Assembly (NCBI RefSeq): GCF_007115095.1
Contig: NZ_SULH01000006.1
Span: 124,001-188,000, forward strand
Source: Levilactobacillus enshiensis
Lineage (GTDB): Bacteria > Bacillota > Bacilli > Lactobacillales > Lactobacillaceae
DNA: 64,000 bases
Direction: 5' to 3'
The position numbers and the translations under genes were made by a program. The notes beneath the pieces are model-generated. The model ran no database searches and was not told the DNA's origin. It worked only from the letters and a program-made list of their open reading frames with translations. Shown here piece by piece: positions 28,749 through 37,282 of the stretch. Position 1 is the first letter of the stretch. Each line of letters opens with the position of its first letter.

Positions 28749-29120
28749 TTAATCGTGCGCATAGTGATCACTGATAATCGCATTAAAAATTGACATGACG
28801 ATGGCAATAATCAGAGTGGTTCCAAACGAGGTGAACGTGAAGCTACTCCCCACAAACCAAGACGTCAATTCCAGCATAATGGCATTGATCACCACGCTGA
28901 ATAACCCGAGGGTCAGAATGGTAATTGGCAGTGACAAGACGAATAGGATTGGTTTGACAACGGCGTTTAACAGGGCCAGCACGAAACTCGCCAGTAACGC
29001 GATGCCCACGCTTGAGACATAAAATGAATGTTGAAATGAGCCGGCCAATGAACTCTGGAAGAACCCAGCCAACGCCAGAAAAATCACTGCGTTTACTAAA
29101 ATTCGGCTCCAAAAGCGCAT
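28749..29120 (-). CDS. YvlD-like membrane protein (phage holin family 4 type)
   Basis: 123-aa protein with four hydrophobic segments (LVNAVIFLALAGFF, GIALLASFVLALLN, ITILTLGLFSVVINAIML, LIIAIVMSIFNAII), matching the PF04020/YvlD family. It is chromosomal and next to pspC, as in Bacillus yvlC-yvlD, so an envelope-stress role is more likely than phage lysis. The ATG at 29120 is chosen because AAGGA is at correct spacing; a GTG three codons upstream is too close to that site. The pspC stop lies 1 nt before. Confidence 0.82.
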   Translation of the reverse strand: MRFWSRILVNAVIFLALAGFFQSSLAGSFQHSFYVSSVGIALLASFVLALLNAVVKPILFVLSLPITILTLGLFSVVINAIMLELTSWFVGSSFTFTSFGTTLIIAIVMSIFNAIISDHYAHD

Positions 29121-29121
29121 G

Positions 29122-29469
29122 CTACTCACCGTCCTTGTGTTGATCCTTCACGTCTTGTTCCGTGACGTCATGAATCACCTTACGACCTGAATTCTGAGAT
29201 TCGGACGACCCCCCGTTGCGGAAAAGATCACCCAGATTGCCGAGGTTGGGCCCTGCTGGCCGAGAATCATCTAGCGGCATAAACGACATCACGATGACGT
29301 AGAGCAAGAGCCCCAACACTCCGTGCGTTGGTAGCGCCAACGAGATCAAGACGTAGATGAGTCGTAAGAGGTTGGCGTTCCAACCAAAATATTCAGCAAT
29401 ACCGCCCAACACCCCACCGACTAAACGGTTAGTGCGGGAACGGACAAAACGTTTTTTGTTACCTGCCAT
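29122..29469 (-). CDS. pspC: PspC-domain protein
   Basis: 115-aa protein with the PspC domain at its N-terminus: FVRSRTNRLVGGVLGGIAEYFGWNANLLRLIYVLISL, then a membrane segment VLGLLLYVIVMSF, and a hydrophilic acidic tail. PspC proteins sense or relay envelope stress. The start at 29469 is fixed by AAGGAGTG; a longer upstream frame is not supported. It is the first gene of the pspC-yvlD-hprK-lgt-gpsA-galU-trxB run; promoter at 29637-29666. Confidence 0.85.
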   Translation of the reverse strand: MAGNKKRFVRSRTNRLVGGVLGGIAEYFGWNANLLRLIYVLISLALPTHGVLGLLLYVIVMSFMPLDDSRPAGPNLGNLGDLFRNGGSSESQNSGRKVIHDVTEQDVKDQHKDGE

Positions 29470-29636
29470 CAGCGGACACTCCTTTTTTAAGACAGTTGTT
29501 TTGCGTAAATTTTGAATCAGTGGTGGTAGAACGCGGTCGCACTGCGGCTGCCAGAGAGGCGCCATGTAAAACTCAGCCGCGTCGTTTCAGCCATATTACC
29601 GACTGGTCAGGCGACACTACCCACCCTGTATCAGTT

Positions 29637-29666
29637 ATTATATACGACACTAGTTAACCTTGTCAT
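29637..29666 (-). promoter_or_regulatory. pspC operon promoter
   Basis: ATGACA (29661-29666), 18-bp spacer, TATAAT (29637-29642); leader of about 160 nt. Confidence 0.6.
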
Positions 29667-29722
29667 TTAATATCACGGTTCTCCCTGACGATCCCCTGAT
29701 TGACTGGCTTATGGCAAGAATA

Positions 29723-29766
29723 GCGAAGACGGCCACTGAAAGCAAGTCTCCAGTGGCCGTCTTCGC
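29723..29766 (-). terminator. strong hairpin ending the pst-phoU operon
   Basis: Perfect 16-bp stem from GCGAAGACGGCCACTG and its complement, loop of 12 nt. The T-run after it on the minus strand is broken (TATTCTT). Confidence 0.75.
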
Positions 29767-29789
29767 AAATCTTCAGTTTAGATTAACGT

Positions 29790-30467
29790 TTAGCCTTCGC
29801 CATCTTGACTGGCTGAGTTCAGTTCGATAATTTGCCCCGACTTCAGATAAACGATCCATTCACAGACGTTCGTCACGTAATCACCAATCCGACTGAGGTC
29901 TTGCGCAACGTTGAGGTAGATGGAAGCTCCCGTTTCAAAAGCAGGGTCCAAGCGCATTTGTTCATAACTATCTGCCCGCACTTGGTGGTTCAACTGATCC
30001 AGCTTTCGGTCAACCGCTGCCAGTTCACGCGCTTCATCCTCATCCTTGTTCACGTATGCCGTCAAGACGTCTTTAACCATTTGCGTCGTTAACAGCCCCA
30101 TCTGGCCTAACAATTGCTCGAGTACCGGAATCTTTTGCTTGCTGCCAAATTTAATTGTCGCATGCGCAATGTTCCGTGCGTGGTCACCCGCCCGTTCTAA
30201 TTCCGAAACGGCCTTTAAGATGGTGACGATTTCGCGGAGATCGGTCGTCACGGGTTGGTATAACGCAATCATTTCAAACGTCTTTTTCTCTAATGCAATT
30301 TCTCGTTCGTTGATCTGGTGGTCCTGATCAATGATCTGTTGTGCAGCCACCGCATCGCGATTCGTAAAGGAATCCACGGCCTGCTGAATGACCTCGCTGA
30401 CCAACATTCCCATTTCGGTGAAATCTGCATCCAATTCTGCTAATTCATCATCAAATAATCTTCTCAT
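29790..30467 (-). CDS. phoU: phosphate transport system regulatory protein PhoU
   Basis: 225-aa all-helical protein with two PhoU repeats (about residues 15-105 and 120-210). The metal-binding signatures EREIALEKKTFEMIALYQPVT-like and ELERAGDHARNIA in repeat 1 and DLSRIGDYVTNVCEW in repeat 2 are visible. It links PstSCAB status to the PhoR kinase and restrains phosphate uptake. Last gene of the pst operon, 11 nt after pstB1. Confidence 0.96.
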   Translation of the reverse strand: MRRLFDDELAELDADFTEMGMLVSEVIQQAVDSFTNRDAVAAQQIIDQDHQINEREIALEKKTFEMIALYQPVTTDLREIVTILKAVSELERAGDHARNIAHATIKFGSKQKIPVLEQLLGQMGLLTTQMVKDVLTAYVNKDEDEARELAAVDRKLDQLNHQVRADSYEQMRLDPAFETGASIYLNVAQDLSRIGDYVTNVCEWIVYLKSGQIIELNSASQDGEG

Positions 30468-30478
30468 AGCCTGCCTCC

Positions 30479-31237
30479 TTACCCAAATCGACCACTAATG
30501 TAGTCTTCCGTCTGTTTCTTCGCTGGATTCATGAAAATATTCTTGGTTTGGTCCACTTCCACCAGCTCGCCATTCATAAAGAAGGCGGTCCGATCCGCAA
30601 TTCGCGAAGCCTGCTGGAGGTTATGGGTCACAATAATAATCGTATAATCGTGGCGTAAATTCAAGAGGGTTGCTTCAATTTGGCTACTAGACACCGGATC
30701 CAGGGCACTTGTGGGTTCATCTAAGAGAATAATTTCTGGTGAAACCGCAAGCACCCGCGCAATACAGACCCGTTGTTGTTGCCCACCGGACAAGGCCAAT
30801 GCGCTTTCATGCAGGTGATCCTTAACTTCGTCCCACACGGCTGCTTGCCGCAATGACTTTTCAACCACCGCATCCAACTTTTCTTTGTCCTTTTCGCCAG
30901 CAATTCGCAGACCGTAGATGACGTTATCATAGATGGAAAATGGGAACGGGTTAGGTTGTTGGAAAACCATGCCGATCTCCTTACGAATTTCCACCGTGTC
31001 CGCGTTAGGCGCGTACAAGTTTTCCCCTTTAAACTTAATCGTCCCCGTAATCGTCACATTGGGAATCAAATCGTTCATTCGGTTTAGCGTCCGTAAGTAC
31101 GTCGACTTGCCGCAACCGGACGGTCCAATCAATGCCGTGATTCCCTTAGCATCAAAGTTCAAGTTGATGCCCTTCAAGGCTTCCTTTTCCCCATAGTACA
31201 GATGGAGATCCTGGGTCGTTAAAATTTCCTCACTCAT
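30479..31237 (-). CDS. pstB: phosphate ABC transporter ATP-binding protein (distal copy)
   Basis: 252-aa ATPase with Walker [10 protein letters not shown] (about residues 37-45), Q-loop [17 protein letters not shown], signature LSGGQQQR and Walker [14 protein letters not shown], ending SGRFG. It energises the PstCA channel. It is the second of two adjacent pstB genes; the two proteins share the family pattern but differ in many residues, so both are probably functional paralogues, as in several lactobacilli and streptococci. Confidence 0.97.
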   Translation of the reverse strand: MSEEILTTQDLHLYYGEKEALKGINLNFDAKGITALIGPSGCGKSTYLRTLNRMNDLIPNVTITGTIKFKGENLYAPNADTVEIRKEIGMVFQQPNPFPFSIYDNVIYGLRIAGEKDKEKLDAVVEKSLRQAAVWDEVKDHLHESALALSGGQQQRVCIARVLAVSPEIILLDEPTSALDPVSSSQIEATLLNLRHDYTIIIVTHNLQQASRIADRTAFFMNGELVEVDQTKNIFMNPAKKQTEDYISGRFG

Positions 31238-31254
31238 TTGTTTTCTTCCTCCTC

Positions 31255-32079
31255 TTAGCCGAAGTTCCCCGAAACGTAATCACTTGTGACCTGCACCTGC
31301 GGATTCGTAAATATTTGGCTCGTGGTGTCATACTCTAACACCCGTCCCTGATTGAAAAATGCCGTGTATTCACTGATTCGCGCGGCCTGTTGCATGTTGT
31401 GGGTCACAATGATAATCGTGTAATGCTGCTTGAGATCCAACAAAGTATCTTCTAACTGACTGGTCGACACGGGGTCTAACGCACTCGCCGGTTCATCCAA
31501 CAATAAAATATCGGGTTTCACGGCGATTGCCCTAGCAATACACAACCGTTGCGCCTGTCCCCCAGACAAGGCTAACGCACTCTTGTTCAGGTCGTCTTTG
31601 ACCTGATCCCAGAGGGCTGCTTGCTTGAGTGACGTTTCTACAATTTCATCCAATTCGTGTTTGTCTGTGGTTCCCCGTAACCGCAACGCAAACGCGATAT
31701 TGTCGTAGATGGATTTGGCGAACGGATTGGGCCGTTGAAAGACCATGCCCACCCGCCGCCGCATCTCGTAGACATCAATGGCGGGCTGGTTAATGTCCAC
31801 GCCCCGGTACATGATTTTCCCAGTCACGGTAGCAATACGATCATTCATTCGATTCAACGACCGCAAGTACGTGGACTTTCCCGAACCAGAGGGGCCGATC
31901 AACGCGGTAATCTGGTTGCTCCCAAACTGGAGGTCACCTTCGAACAACGCCTCTTTTTTGCCATAGAAGACGTGTAGACCTTCCGTTGACAGAATGATTG
32001 GGTGGCCCGCATCGTTCGGTTGGACCACGTGGCGCTCTTGCATAGCTGTTGCTCTCGTCACATCATTGTTGATAAACAT
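31255..32079 (-). CDS. pstB: phosphate ABC transporter ATP-binding protein (proximal copy)
   Basis: 274-aa ATPase with a 22-residue N-terminal extension, Walker [11 protein letters not shown]-loop [17 protein letters not shown], signature LSGGQAQR and Walker [14 protein letters not shown], ending SGNFG. The ATG at 32077-32079 has AAGGAGGGG upstream. It lies between pstA and the second pstB. The signature and Walker B differ slightly from the distal copy (A for Q, A for T). Confidence 0.97.
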   Translation of the reverse strand: MFINNDVTRATAMQERHVVQPNDAGHPIILSTEGLHVFYGKKEALFEGDLQFGSNQITALIGPSGSGKSTYLRSLNRMNDRIATVTGKIMYRGVDINQPAIDVYEMRRRVGMVFQRPNPFAKSIYDNIAFALRLRGTTDKHELDEIVETSLKQAALWDQVKDDLNKSALALSGGQAQRLCIARAIAVKPDILLLDEPASALDPVSTSQLEDTLLDLKQHYTIIIVTHNMQQAARISEYTAFFNQGRVLEYDTTSQIFTNPQVQVTSDYVSGNFG

Positions 32080-32091
32080 AGCACCCCTCCT

Positions 32092-32976
32092 TTACGCCGA
32101 CGTTAGACGTTTGTATAGTCGTTTGCCCACGTAACGGGCAGCAAAGTTAAACAGCAAGATGGCAATGATCAGGACCGCTGACGAACCAGAAGAAATGGCC
32201 TTGGCGTCCGGCATAATGCCCTCAGAGTTAATTTTCCAAATGTGAACGGCCAACGTTTCTGCGGGCCGCATCGGATTCAACGGGCTAGAGATATTAAATG
32301 GATTCCAGTCCGCAAAGTTCAAGGCGGGGGCACTCTGACCGGCCGTGTAGATCAAGGCGGCAGCTTCCCCGAAGACCCGACCGGCACTCAAGATAACACC
32401 AGTCAAGATACTTGGAACGGCAGCGGGGAGGATAACACGCGTAATCGTCTCCCATCGAGACAAACCCAATGCCAGGCCTCCCTCGCGTTGTTCAAGATCA
32501 ATCGTTCGCAGTGAATCCTCAATGCTCCGCGTCAACAATGGAAGATTGAAGAAGGTCAGTGCAAATGCTCCTGAAAGAATGGAAAAGCCTAATCGCAACT
32601 TGACCACGAAGAACAGGAAACCGAACAGTCCTACCACCACAGAAGGTAGCGAACTCAGAATTTCGATGGCCGTGCGAATCGTCGTGGTGATCCAGTTATC
32701 ACGAGCGTATTCATACAGGTAGATGGCTGCACCTAACGCAATGGGAAAGGAAATCGCCATTGCCAAAATCAGTAGATAAAATGAGTTGAAGAGCTGTACC
32801 CCAACCCCACCACCTTTAAGAAAGGCTTTAGCGGGGGCCGTCAAGAAATGCCAGCTGAGTTGGGGCAAGCCACTCGCCAGAATGTAACCGAGTAAGGCTA
32901 ATAAGATAAGCACGACTAGCCCGGCGATACCATATAAGGTGCCAATCGCAATTTTATTTTGTTTTTTAGAGTCCAT
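32092..32976 (-). CDS. pstA: phosphate ABC transporter permease PstA
   Basis: 294-aa inner-membrane permease with about six helices and the ABC permease EAA loop EREGGLALGLSRWETITRVILPAAVPSIL (in several shorter conserved blocks, about residues 170-200). Pairs with PstC to form the phosphate channel. Its ATG shares one base with the pstC stop (TAATG), indicating coupled translation. Confidence 0.96.
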   Translation of the reverse strand: MDSKKQNKIAIGTLYGIAGLVVLILLALLGYILASGLPQLSWHFLTAPAKAFLKGGGVGVQLFNSFYLLILAMAISFPIALGAAIYLYEYARDNWITTTIRTAIEILSSLPSVVVGLFGFLFFVVKLRLGFSILSGAFALTFFNLPLLTRSIEDSLRTIDLEQREGGLALGLSRWETITRVILPAAVPSILTGVILSAGRVFGEAAALIYTAGQSAPALNFADWNPFNISSPLNPMRPAETLAVHIWKINSEGIMPDAKAISSGSSAVLIIAILLFNFAARYVGKRLYKRLTSA

Positions 32977-33911
32977 TACTGTAACCGCCCCTTCCGACCA
33001 ATCAACCGGATAATCAAGTTAAAGACTAAGGACATCAGCAGTAAGACGAGTGCTAATGACCAGAGCGCGTTATTTTGCAACGAGCCCATCACCGTATTTC
33101 CGATACCCGTGGTCAGGACAGACGTTAGCGTTGAGGATGGTGATACCAAACTATTCGGCATCAAAGCGGCGTTCCCAATTACCATTTGGACAGCCAAAGC
33201 TTCCCCAAACGCGCGTGCCATTCCGAAAACGACCGCCGTCATTAATCCCGGCGTTGCTGCCCGTAGCACCACTTTATAAATCGTCTGCCACTGCGTCGCA
33301 CCCAAGGCTAGTGAGGCTTCACGGTAGTAACGCGGTACGGACTTTAAGGCATCCGCACTCATTGAGGTGACCGTGGGCAAGATCATCACGAACAGGACAC
33401 AGGTTCCGGACAAGATTCCAAACCCACTACCGCCAAAGATAGCCCGGGTCGTCGGGACCACCACGGACAGGCCGATAAACCCATAGACGACTGACGGAAT
33501 CCCGACCAATAACTCGGTCACGGGTTGAAGAATCTTGGCGCCTTTGTTGGGTGAAATTTCATTCATAAATACTGCCGTGCCAATCGCAAACGGTGTCGCC
33601 ACGATAGCCGACAGAATCGTAATCAAAAAGGACCCCACAATCATCGGGAGTGCCCCGACTTCCGGTTTGCCATTGGCATCCGTGATGTTGGGATTCCAAC
33701 TTTTACCGGTCAAGAAATCTCCCAGATTGACGTGGTTACTGGTAAACGTGGCGATTCCCTTTGACGCCACAAACCCAATGATGGCCACCACAACGGCTAC
33801 GATCAAGAGCAGGGCCGTCAAACTGATGGTCCGCCCCCAAATTTCTAATTTGGCAGCCTTGGAATGACGCTTCAATTGTTGCTCGAGTTGCTGCGTGGTC
33901 TTGGTCTTCAT
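32976..33911 (-). CDS. pstC: phosphate ABC transporter permease PstC
   Basis: 311-aa permease with about six membrane helices, the PstC segment FLTGKSWNP near residue 66, and an EAA loop (REASLALGATQWQTIYKVVL, about 203-222). Forms the channel with PstA. It begins immediately after pstS and overlaps pstA by one base. Confidence 0.96.
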   Translation of the reverse strand: MKTKTTQQLEQQLKRHSKAAKLEIWGRTISLTALLLIVAVVVAIIGFVASKGIATFTSNHVNLGDFLTGKSWNPNITDANGKPEVGALPMIVGSFLITILSAIVATPFAIGTAVFMNEISPNKGAKILQPVTELLVGIPSVVYGFIGLSVVVPTTRAIFGGSGFGILSGTCVLFVMILPTVTSMSADALKSVPRYYREASLALGATQWQTIYKVVLRAATPGLMTAVVFGMARAFGEALAVQMVIGNAALMPNSLVSPSSTLTSVLTTGIGNTVMGSLQNNALWSLALVLLLMSLVFNLIIRLIGRKGRLQ

Positions 33912-34793
33912 CTAGGCGCCTCCCATTGGGGTAATTTTACCAGCCGCGTCCCGTTCGACCATCATCTGGCTGGGAGATAGGTAACCCAACTGCCGGACCA
34001 ACGTTTTCTGGACTGCTGGTGATTCAACGTACGCAATAAATTTCTTGGTTAAGCCCGTTGGCTGGCCCTTCGTGTACAAATGCTCGTACGACCAAATTTT
34101 CCAACGGTTTGTGGTCACGTTGTCCTCGGTTGGCGACACGTGATCTAAGGAAAGATCCTGCACCGTCTTATCCACGTAAGAAAATGCCACGTAGCTAATT
34201 GCCCCCGGCGTTGTGGCAACGATAGACCGAACCATTCCCGAGGAATCTTGTTCCTGCGCTGTCTTGGAACGGTGCTTGGCAAGACCAAACTGTTCAAACG
34301 TTGCTCGGGTCCCACTACCTTGCGCCCGGTTAATCAAAACGACCGGCAAGTCCGCGCCACCAACCTGTTTCCAGTTGGTGACCTTACCCGTGAACACCCG
34401 AATCAATTGGGCCGTTGATAAGTTGGTCACGCCGACTTTTCGGTTGACGATCGGCGTAATGCCCACGACCGCCACTCGGTGATCAACTAAGTCAGCCGCC
34501 TGAATCCCTTTTTGTTCGCCAGCGAATAAGTCGGAATTTCCAATCTGGACAGCCCCCTCTTGAATTTGACTGAGACCCGTTCCGGTTCCACCACCCTGCA
34601 CGTTAATAAACGTCCCCAGGTGCTCTCCGGTATACTGTTCTCCAGCCGCTTCCACTAAGGGCTGTAACGCTGTTGAACCAACCGCCGTGATTGATTCGCC
34701 AGCATGACTGACCTGTCGCGTCTGGTAGGCATACACGCCCAGTACCACCACAATCAGCAAGCCTAGACCTTGCCACCAGCGTTTCTTCGACAT
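33912..34793 (-). CDS. pstS: phosphate-binding protein PstS (no lipobox)
   Basis: 293-aa extracytoplasmic phosphate-binding protein. Phosphate ligand motifs are visible: AVGSTALQPLVEAAGEQY near residue 37, GGGTGTGLSQIQEG (about 67-80), and NRAQGSGTRATFEQF (about 154-168). The N-terminus has a hydrophobic stretch (GLGLLIVVVLGVYAYQ) but no cysteine, so it cannot be lipidated and is probably kept as an N-terminally anchored or secreted protein. First gene of the pst operon; an 11-bp-phased Pho box with its own -10 lies upstream. Confidence 0.95.
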   Translation of the reverse strand: MSKKRWWQGLGLLIVVVLGVYAYQTRQVSHAGESITAVGSTALQPLVEAAGEQYTGEHLGTFINVQGGGTGTGLSQIQEGAVQIGNSDLFAGEQKGIQAADLVDHRVAVVGITPIVNRKVGVTNLSTAQLIRVFTGKVTNWKQVGGADLPVVLINRAQGSGTRATFEQFGLAKHRSKTAQEQDSSGMVRSIVATTPGAISYVAFSYVDKTVQDLSLDHVSPTEDNVTTNRWKIWSYEHLYTKGQPTGLTKKFIAYVESPAVQKTLVRQLGYLSPSQMMVERDAAGKITPMGGA

Positions 34794-34843
34794 ACCGCTA
34801 ACCTCCTAATAGTCGCGCGTCACGCCCGACCTTTTCAAAAGTT

Positions 34844-34902
34844 AGTATAGCGAACGAATGTAAACATCATGTAGACGTATTGTAAAGGTTATGTAAATGT
34901 AA
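34844..34902 (-). promoter_or_regulatory. pst promoter with PhoP (Pho) box
   Basis: On the plus strand ATGTAA, ATGTAG, TTGTAA and ATGTAA start at 34858, 34869, 34880 and 34891, an exact 11-bp period, with one more ATGTAA at 34897. On the transcribed strand these are TTACAT-type hexamers ahead of the -10 TATACT (34844-34849). There is no -35, as expected for an activator-dependent promoter. Confidence 0.88.
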
Positions 34903-34988
34903 CCCGATACTGATAATTTAACCGTTAAATCTATGTCCTGCTGGCAATAACAGTGAGAGGTCGTCACCATCTACGCCACATTGGGGCC

Positions 34989-35024
34989 AAAAAAAGAAGG
35001 CGCCTGAGACTTTTGTCTCAGACC
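34989..35024 (-). terminator. terminator after phoR
   Basis: CTGAGAC-TTTT-GTCTCAG stem followed downstream on the minus strand by a run of Ts. Confidence 0.75.
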
Positions 35025-35212
35025 CCCTCACTATTTATTCAATTTGATAACTAAAGACATGTTGACAGATAAAGTTCAGATCTCAGCTCAGTACTAGTAA
35101 GCAATCGCACCGATTCAGCTCATATCTGCCGGCCGGTAAGGCGACCAGACCACCAAGTTGCCTAGGTTTAGCCCAACTATTGAAACAGAAATGCGTGCTC
35201 CTCCAGTTGACA

Positions 35213-36574
35213 CTAGCCTTGGGGAAAGTCCTTTGGGAAGGTCATGGTGACGCGCGTTCCCACATCCAATGTGCTTTGCAAGTCAATTTTACCGTTCAGT
35301 GACTGGACGAGTTCTCGTACAATGGCCAACCCCAGCCCGCTACCACTCACTAACTGGTTAGAATGCGAAATCTCTGCGCGATAGAAACGTTCGAAAACCC
35401 GCAGTTGGTCCTGTGGCGAGATGCCGACTCCCGTATCCGCAATTGTCAGCGACCATTCAGGACCCATCTCTCTGGTCGTCAGAGTCACACTTCCCTGTGG
35501 CCGATTATATTTAATCGCGTTACTTAAGACGTTCTTCAACACCTGATCAAATTTTCGTTGATCAGTCACAGCCATCAAGTCCGTGGGCACCTGGTTATCC
35601 AACGTTACCTGATTGACCGCCGCGAGTGGTGTCAGTAAGTGAACCTGATTGGCGATTACTTGCCCGACTGGCACCTCGCTGACCTCGACTGAATTCCCCG
35701 ACTCGATGTGTGAAATCGTCAACACGTCGTTGATCAATTCAACTAGTCGTTCACTCTGCTGGTCAATAATTTCTAAGAACTCGACCAACTTCTCTGGATC
35801 ATCCTTGGCGCCGGCCAATAAGGTCTTGGCGAATCCAGAAATAGCCGTCACCGGCGTCTTTAACTCGTGTGAGGCATTGGAGACAAAGTCCATTTGCATC
35901 TGCTCGACCGCGTAAACTTCAGTCACATCGTAGAGTAGGACCAACACCTGAAAATAATCTTGCGACGTCGCCGTATAAATTGCCCGTGCATCAACCGTGC
36001 GCTCATTAGGCGAACCAGGTAATTTCAAGGTATGATGTTGGGTCTGACGTTCATTTAGTGCCGAGTTGATCAGGCTGGCCAATTCGAATTGCCGGACGTC
36101 TTGCGTAAACGGGTGCCGGCGCGGCGAAATCCGGTGCTGCAAAAACTGTTCCATTGCTGGATTCGCTAATTCCACCTTGCGATAGCGGTCAATCACCATG
36201 ACCCCAATCGGTAAGTAGTCCAACAACGTTGCAAATTCCTGATTTTGACCCGCCATTTGCCGTTGGACCTTGCGTTGATGCGTCTGCAGATAGTTAATTT
36301 GTAGGGCCAACTGGTAGAACGGATCATGGGGTGACAGCAAGACGTGGGCCGGCGTTTCTTCGTGCCGGATGCCTTCAACCTTGTTGGTCAAAATGCTGAT
36401 GCGTTGATTGGCCCAATGAAACAGTAGACTGACGCCAGCAGCCTCGACCAACGCCCACGACCACGCGATAAGGGTCGCCAAGGCCAAATGTTGCGGCCGG
36501 ACGACCCATGCAAGCACTGTATTACTCACGCCAATCACCAACCAAGCAACCGCCGCCCGGCGAAGCGCGGTCAT
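35213..36574 (-). CDS. phoR: PhoR/PnpS-type sensor histidine kinase
   Basis: 453-aa kinase with two N-terminal membrane helices (about residues 5-55) and almost no extracellular loop, a PAS region (about 110-215, LLDYLPIGVMVIDRYRKV), the HisKA phospho-acceptor FVSNASHELKTPV (about 229-241), and an HATPase_c domain with N box NVLSNAIKYNRP, G1 DTGVGIS and G2 SGSGLGLAIV. The short loop suggests signal input through the PstSCAB-PhoU complex. The ATG overlaps the phoP stop by 4 nt. Confidence 0.93.
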   Translation of the reverse strand: MTALRRAAVAWLVIGVSNTVLAWVVRPQHLALATLIAWSWALVEAAGVSLLFHWANQRISILTNKVEGIRHEETPAHVLLSPHDPFYQLALQINYLQTHQRKVQRQMAGQNQEFATLLDYLPIGVMVIDRYRKVELANPAMEQFLQHRISPRRHPFTQDVRQFELASLINSALNERQTQHHTLKLPGSPNERTVDARAIYTATSQDYFQVLVLLYDVTEVYAVEQMQMDFVSNASHELKTPVTAISGFAKTLLAGAKDDPEKLVEFLEIIDQQSERLVELINDVLTISHIESGNSVEVSEVPVGQVIANQVHLLTPLAAVNQVTLDNQVPTDLMAVTDQRKFDQVLKNVLSNAIKYNRPQGSVTLTTREMGPEWSLTIADTGVGISPQDQLRVFERFYRAEISHSNQLVSGSGLGLAIVRELVQSLNGKIDLQSTLDVGTRVTMTFPKDFPQG

Positions 36575-37278
36575 GGTTGCCCCTCAAAGGTGTACCCAAA
36601 GCCCCTTACCGTCTTTAATAGCACGGGATGCTTCGGATCCAACTCGATTTTTTCGCGTAAATGGGACACGTGGATATCCACCATCCGGGTCTGACCACTG
36701 TAATCAAATCCCCAGACCCCCTCTAGCAGTTGTTCACGGCTCCACACCTTGCCTGGTCGCTTGGCAAAAAAGAGTAATAATTCAAATTCCTTAGGCGTCA
36801 AATCAATCGACTGACTGCCACGTTTCACTTGAAACTTATCCTGATCGATCGTCAAATCGGCCACCTGTAAGCGGTGATCCATCTTAGCCGCCATGCTTGT
36901 AGGCCCATCATCTTCGTGATACCGCCGCATGACAGCCTTCATGCGGGCAATAACCTCCCGTGGACTGAATGGTTTGGTAATGTAATCATCCGCGCCAAGT
37001 TCTAATCCAAAGACCGTGTCAAACTCACTCGTTTTCGCGGTGATCATAATAATTGGCGTACTGATTTTTTCCTGGCGTAGTCGTTTTGTGACTTCAACAC
37101 CGTCCATTTTAGGCAACATTAAATCTAATAAAATGACATCAAATTTCTCATGCAGGGCCAAATTCAGTGCCTGCTCACCATCGATTGCCGTCACAACTTG
37201 GTAATCCGCTTGCTCCAAGTTGTACTGCAGTAAGGTAACGATGGCCGGTTCATCGTCGACGACTAGGACTCTACTCAT
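36571..37278 (-). CDS. phoP: PhoP/PnpR-type response regulator (OmpR family)
   Basis: 235-aa regulator with an N-terminal receiver (about 1-120; acidic pocket DDEP, phospho-acceptor Asp in VILLDLMLPKMDG, and Lys in DYITKPFSPRE) and a C-terminal winged helix (about 135-235; LTPKEFELLLFFAKRPGKVWSR and RMVDIHVSHLREKIE in separate blocks). The start at 37278 is set by AGGAGGGG. It likely binds the 11-bp repeats upstream of pstS. It starts 4 nt after the PDZ membrane gene, so kinase, regulator and that protein appear co-transcribed. Confidence 0.94.
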   Translation of the reverse strand: MSRVLVVDDEPAIVTLLQYNLEQADYQVVTAIDGEQALNLALHEKFDVILLDLMLPKMDGVEVTKRLRQEKISTPIIMITAKTSEFDTVFGLELGADDYITKPFSPREVIARMKAVMRRYHEDDGPTSMAAKMDHRLQVADLTIDQDKFQVKRGSQSIDLTPKEFELLLFFAKRPGKVWSREQLLEGVWGFDYSGQTRMVDIHVSHLREKIELDPKHPVLLKTVRGFGYTFEGQP

Positions 37279-37282
37279 AGGT

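Larger units (their letters stand above)
29470..29789. other. region between the pspC operon and phoU
   Basis: About 320 nt holding the pspC promoter and the pst-phoU terminator. No gene is seen. Confidence 0.6.
34794..35212. other. region between pstS and phoR
   Basis: About 420 nt with the pst promoter and Pho box, the palindrome ATTTAACCGTTAAAT (34916-34930), the phoR terminator at 34989-35024, and about 185 nt after phoR with no recognised feature. Confidence 0.7.

Noticed and set aside
28749-29120. Phage holin as a sign of a prophage
   Set aside because: The family name is misleading; it is a chromosomal YvlD-like gene next to pspC and hprK, with no other phage gene nearby.
30479-32079. 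Two adjacent pstB genes as an assembly duplication
   Set aside because: The proteins differ throughout, including the Walker B and signature regions, and duplicate pstB is common in related bacteria.
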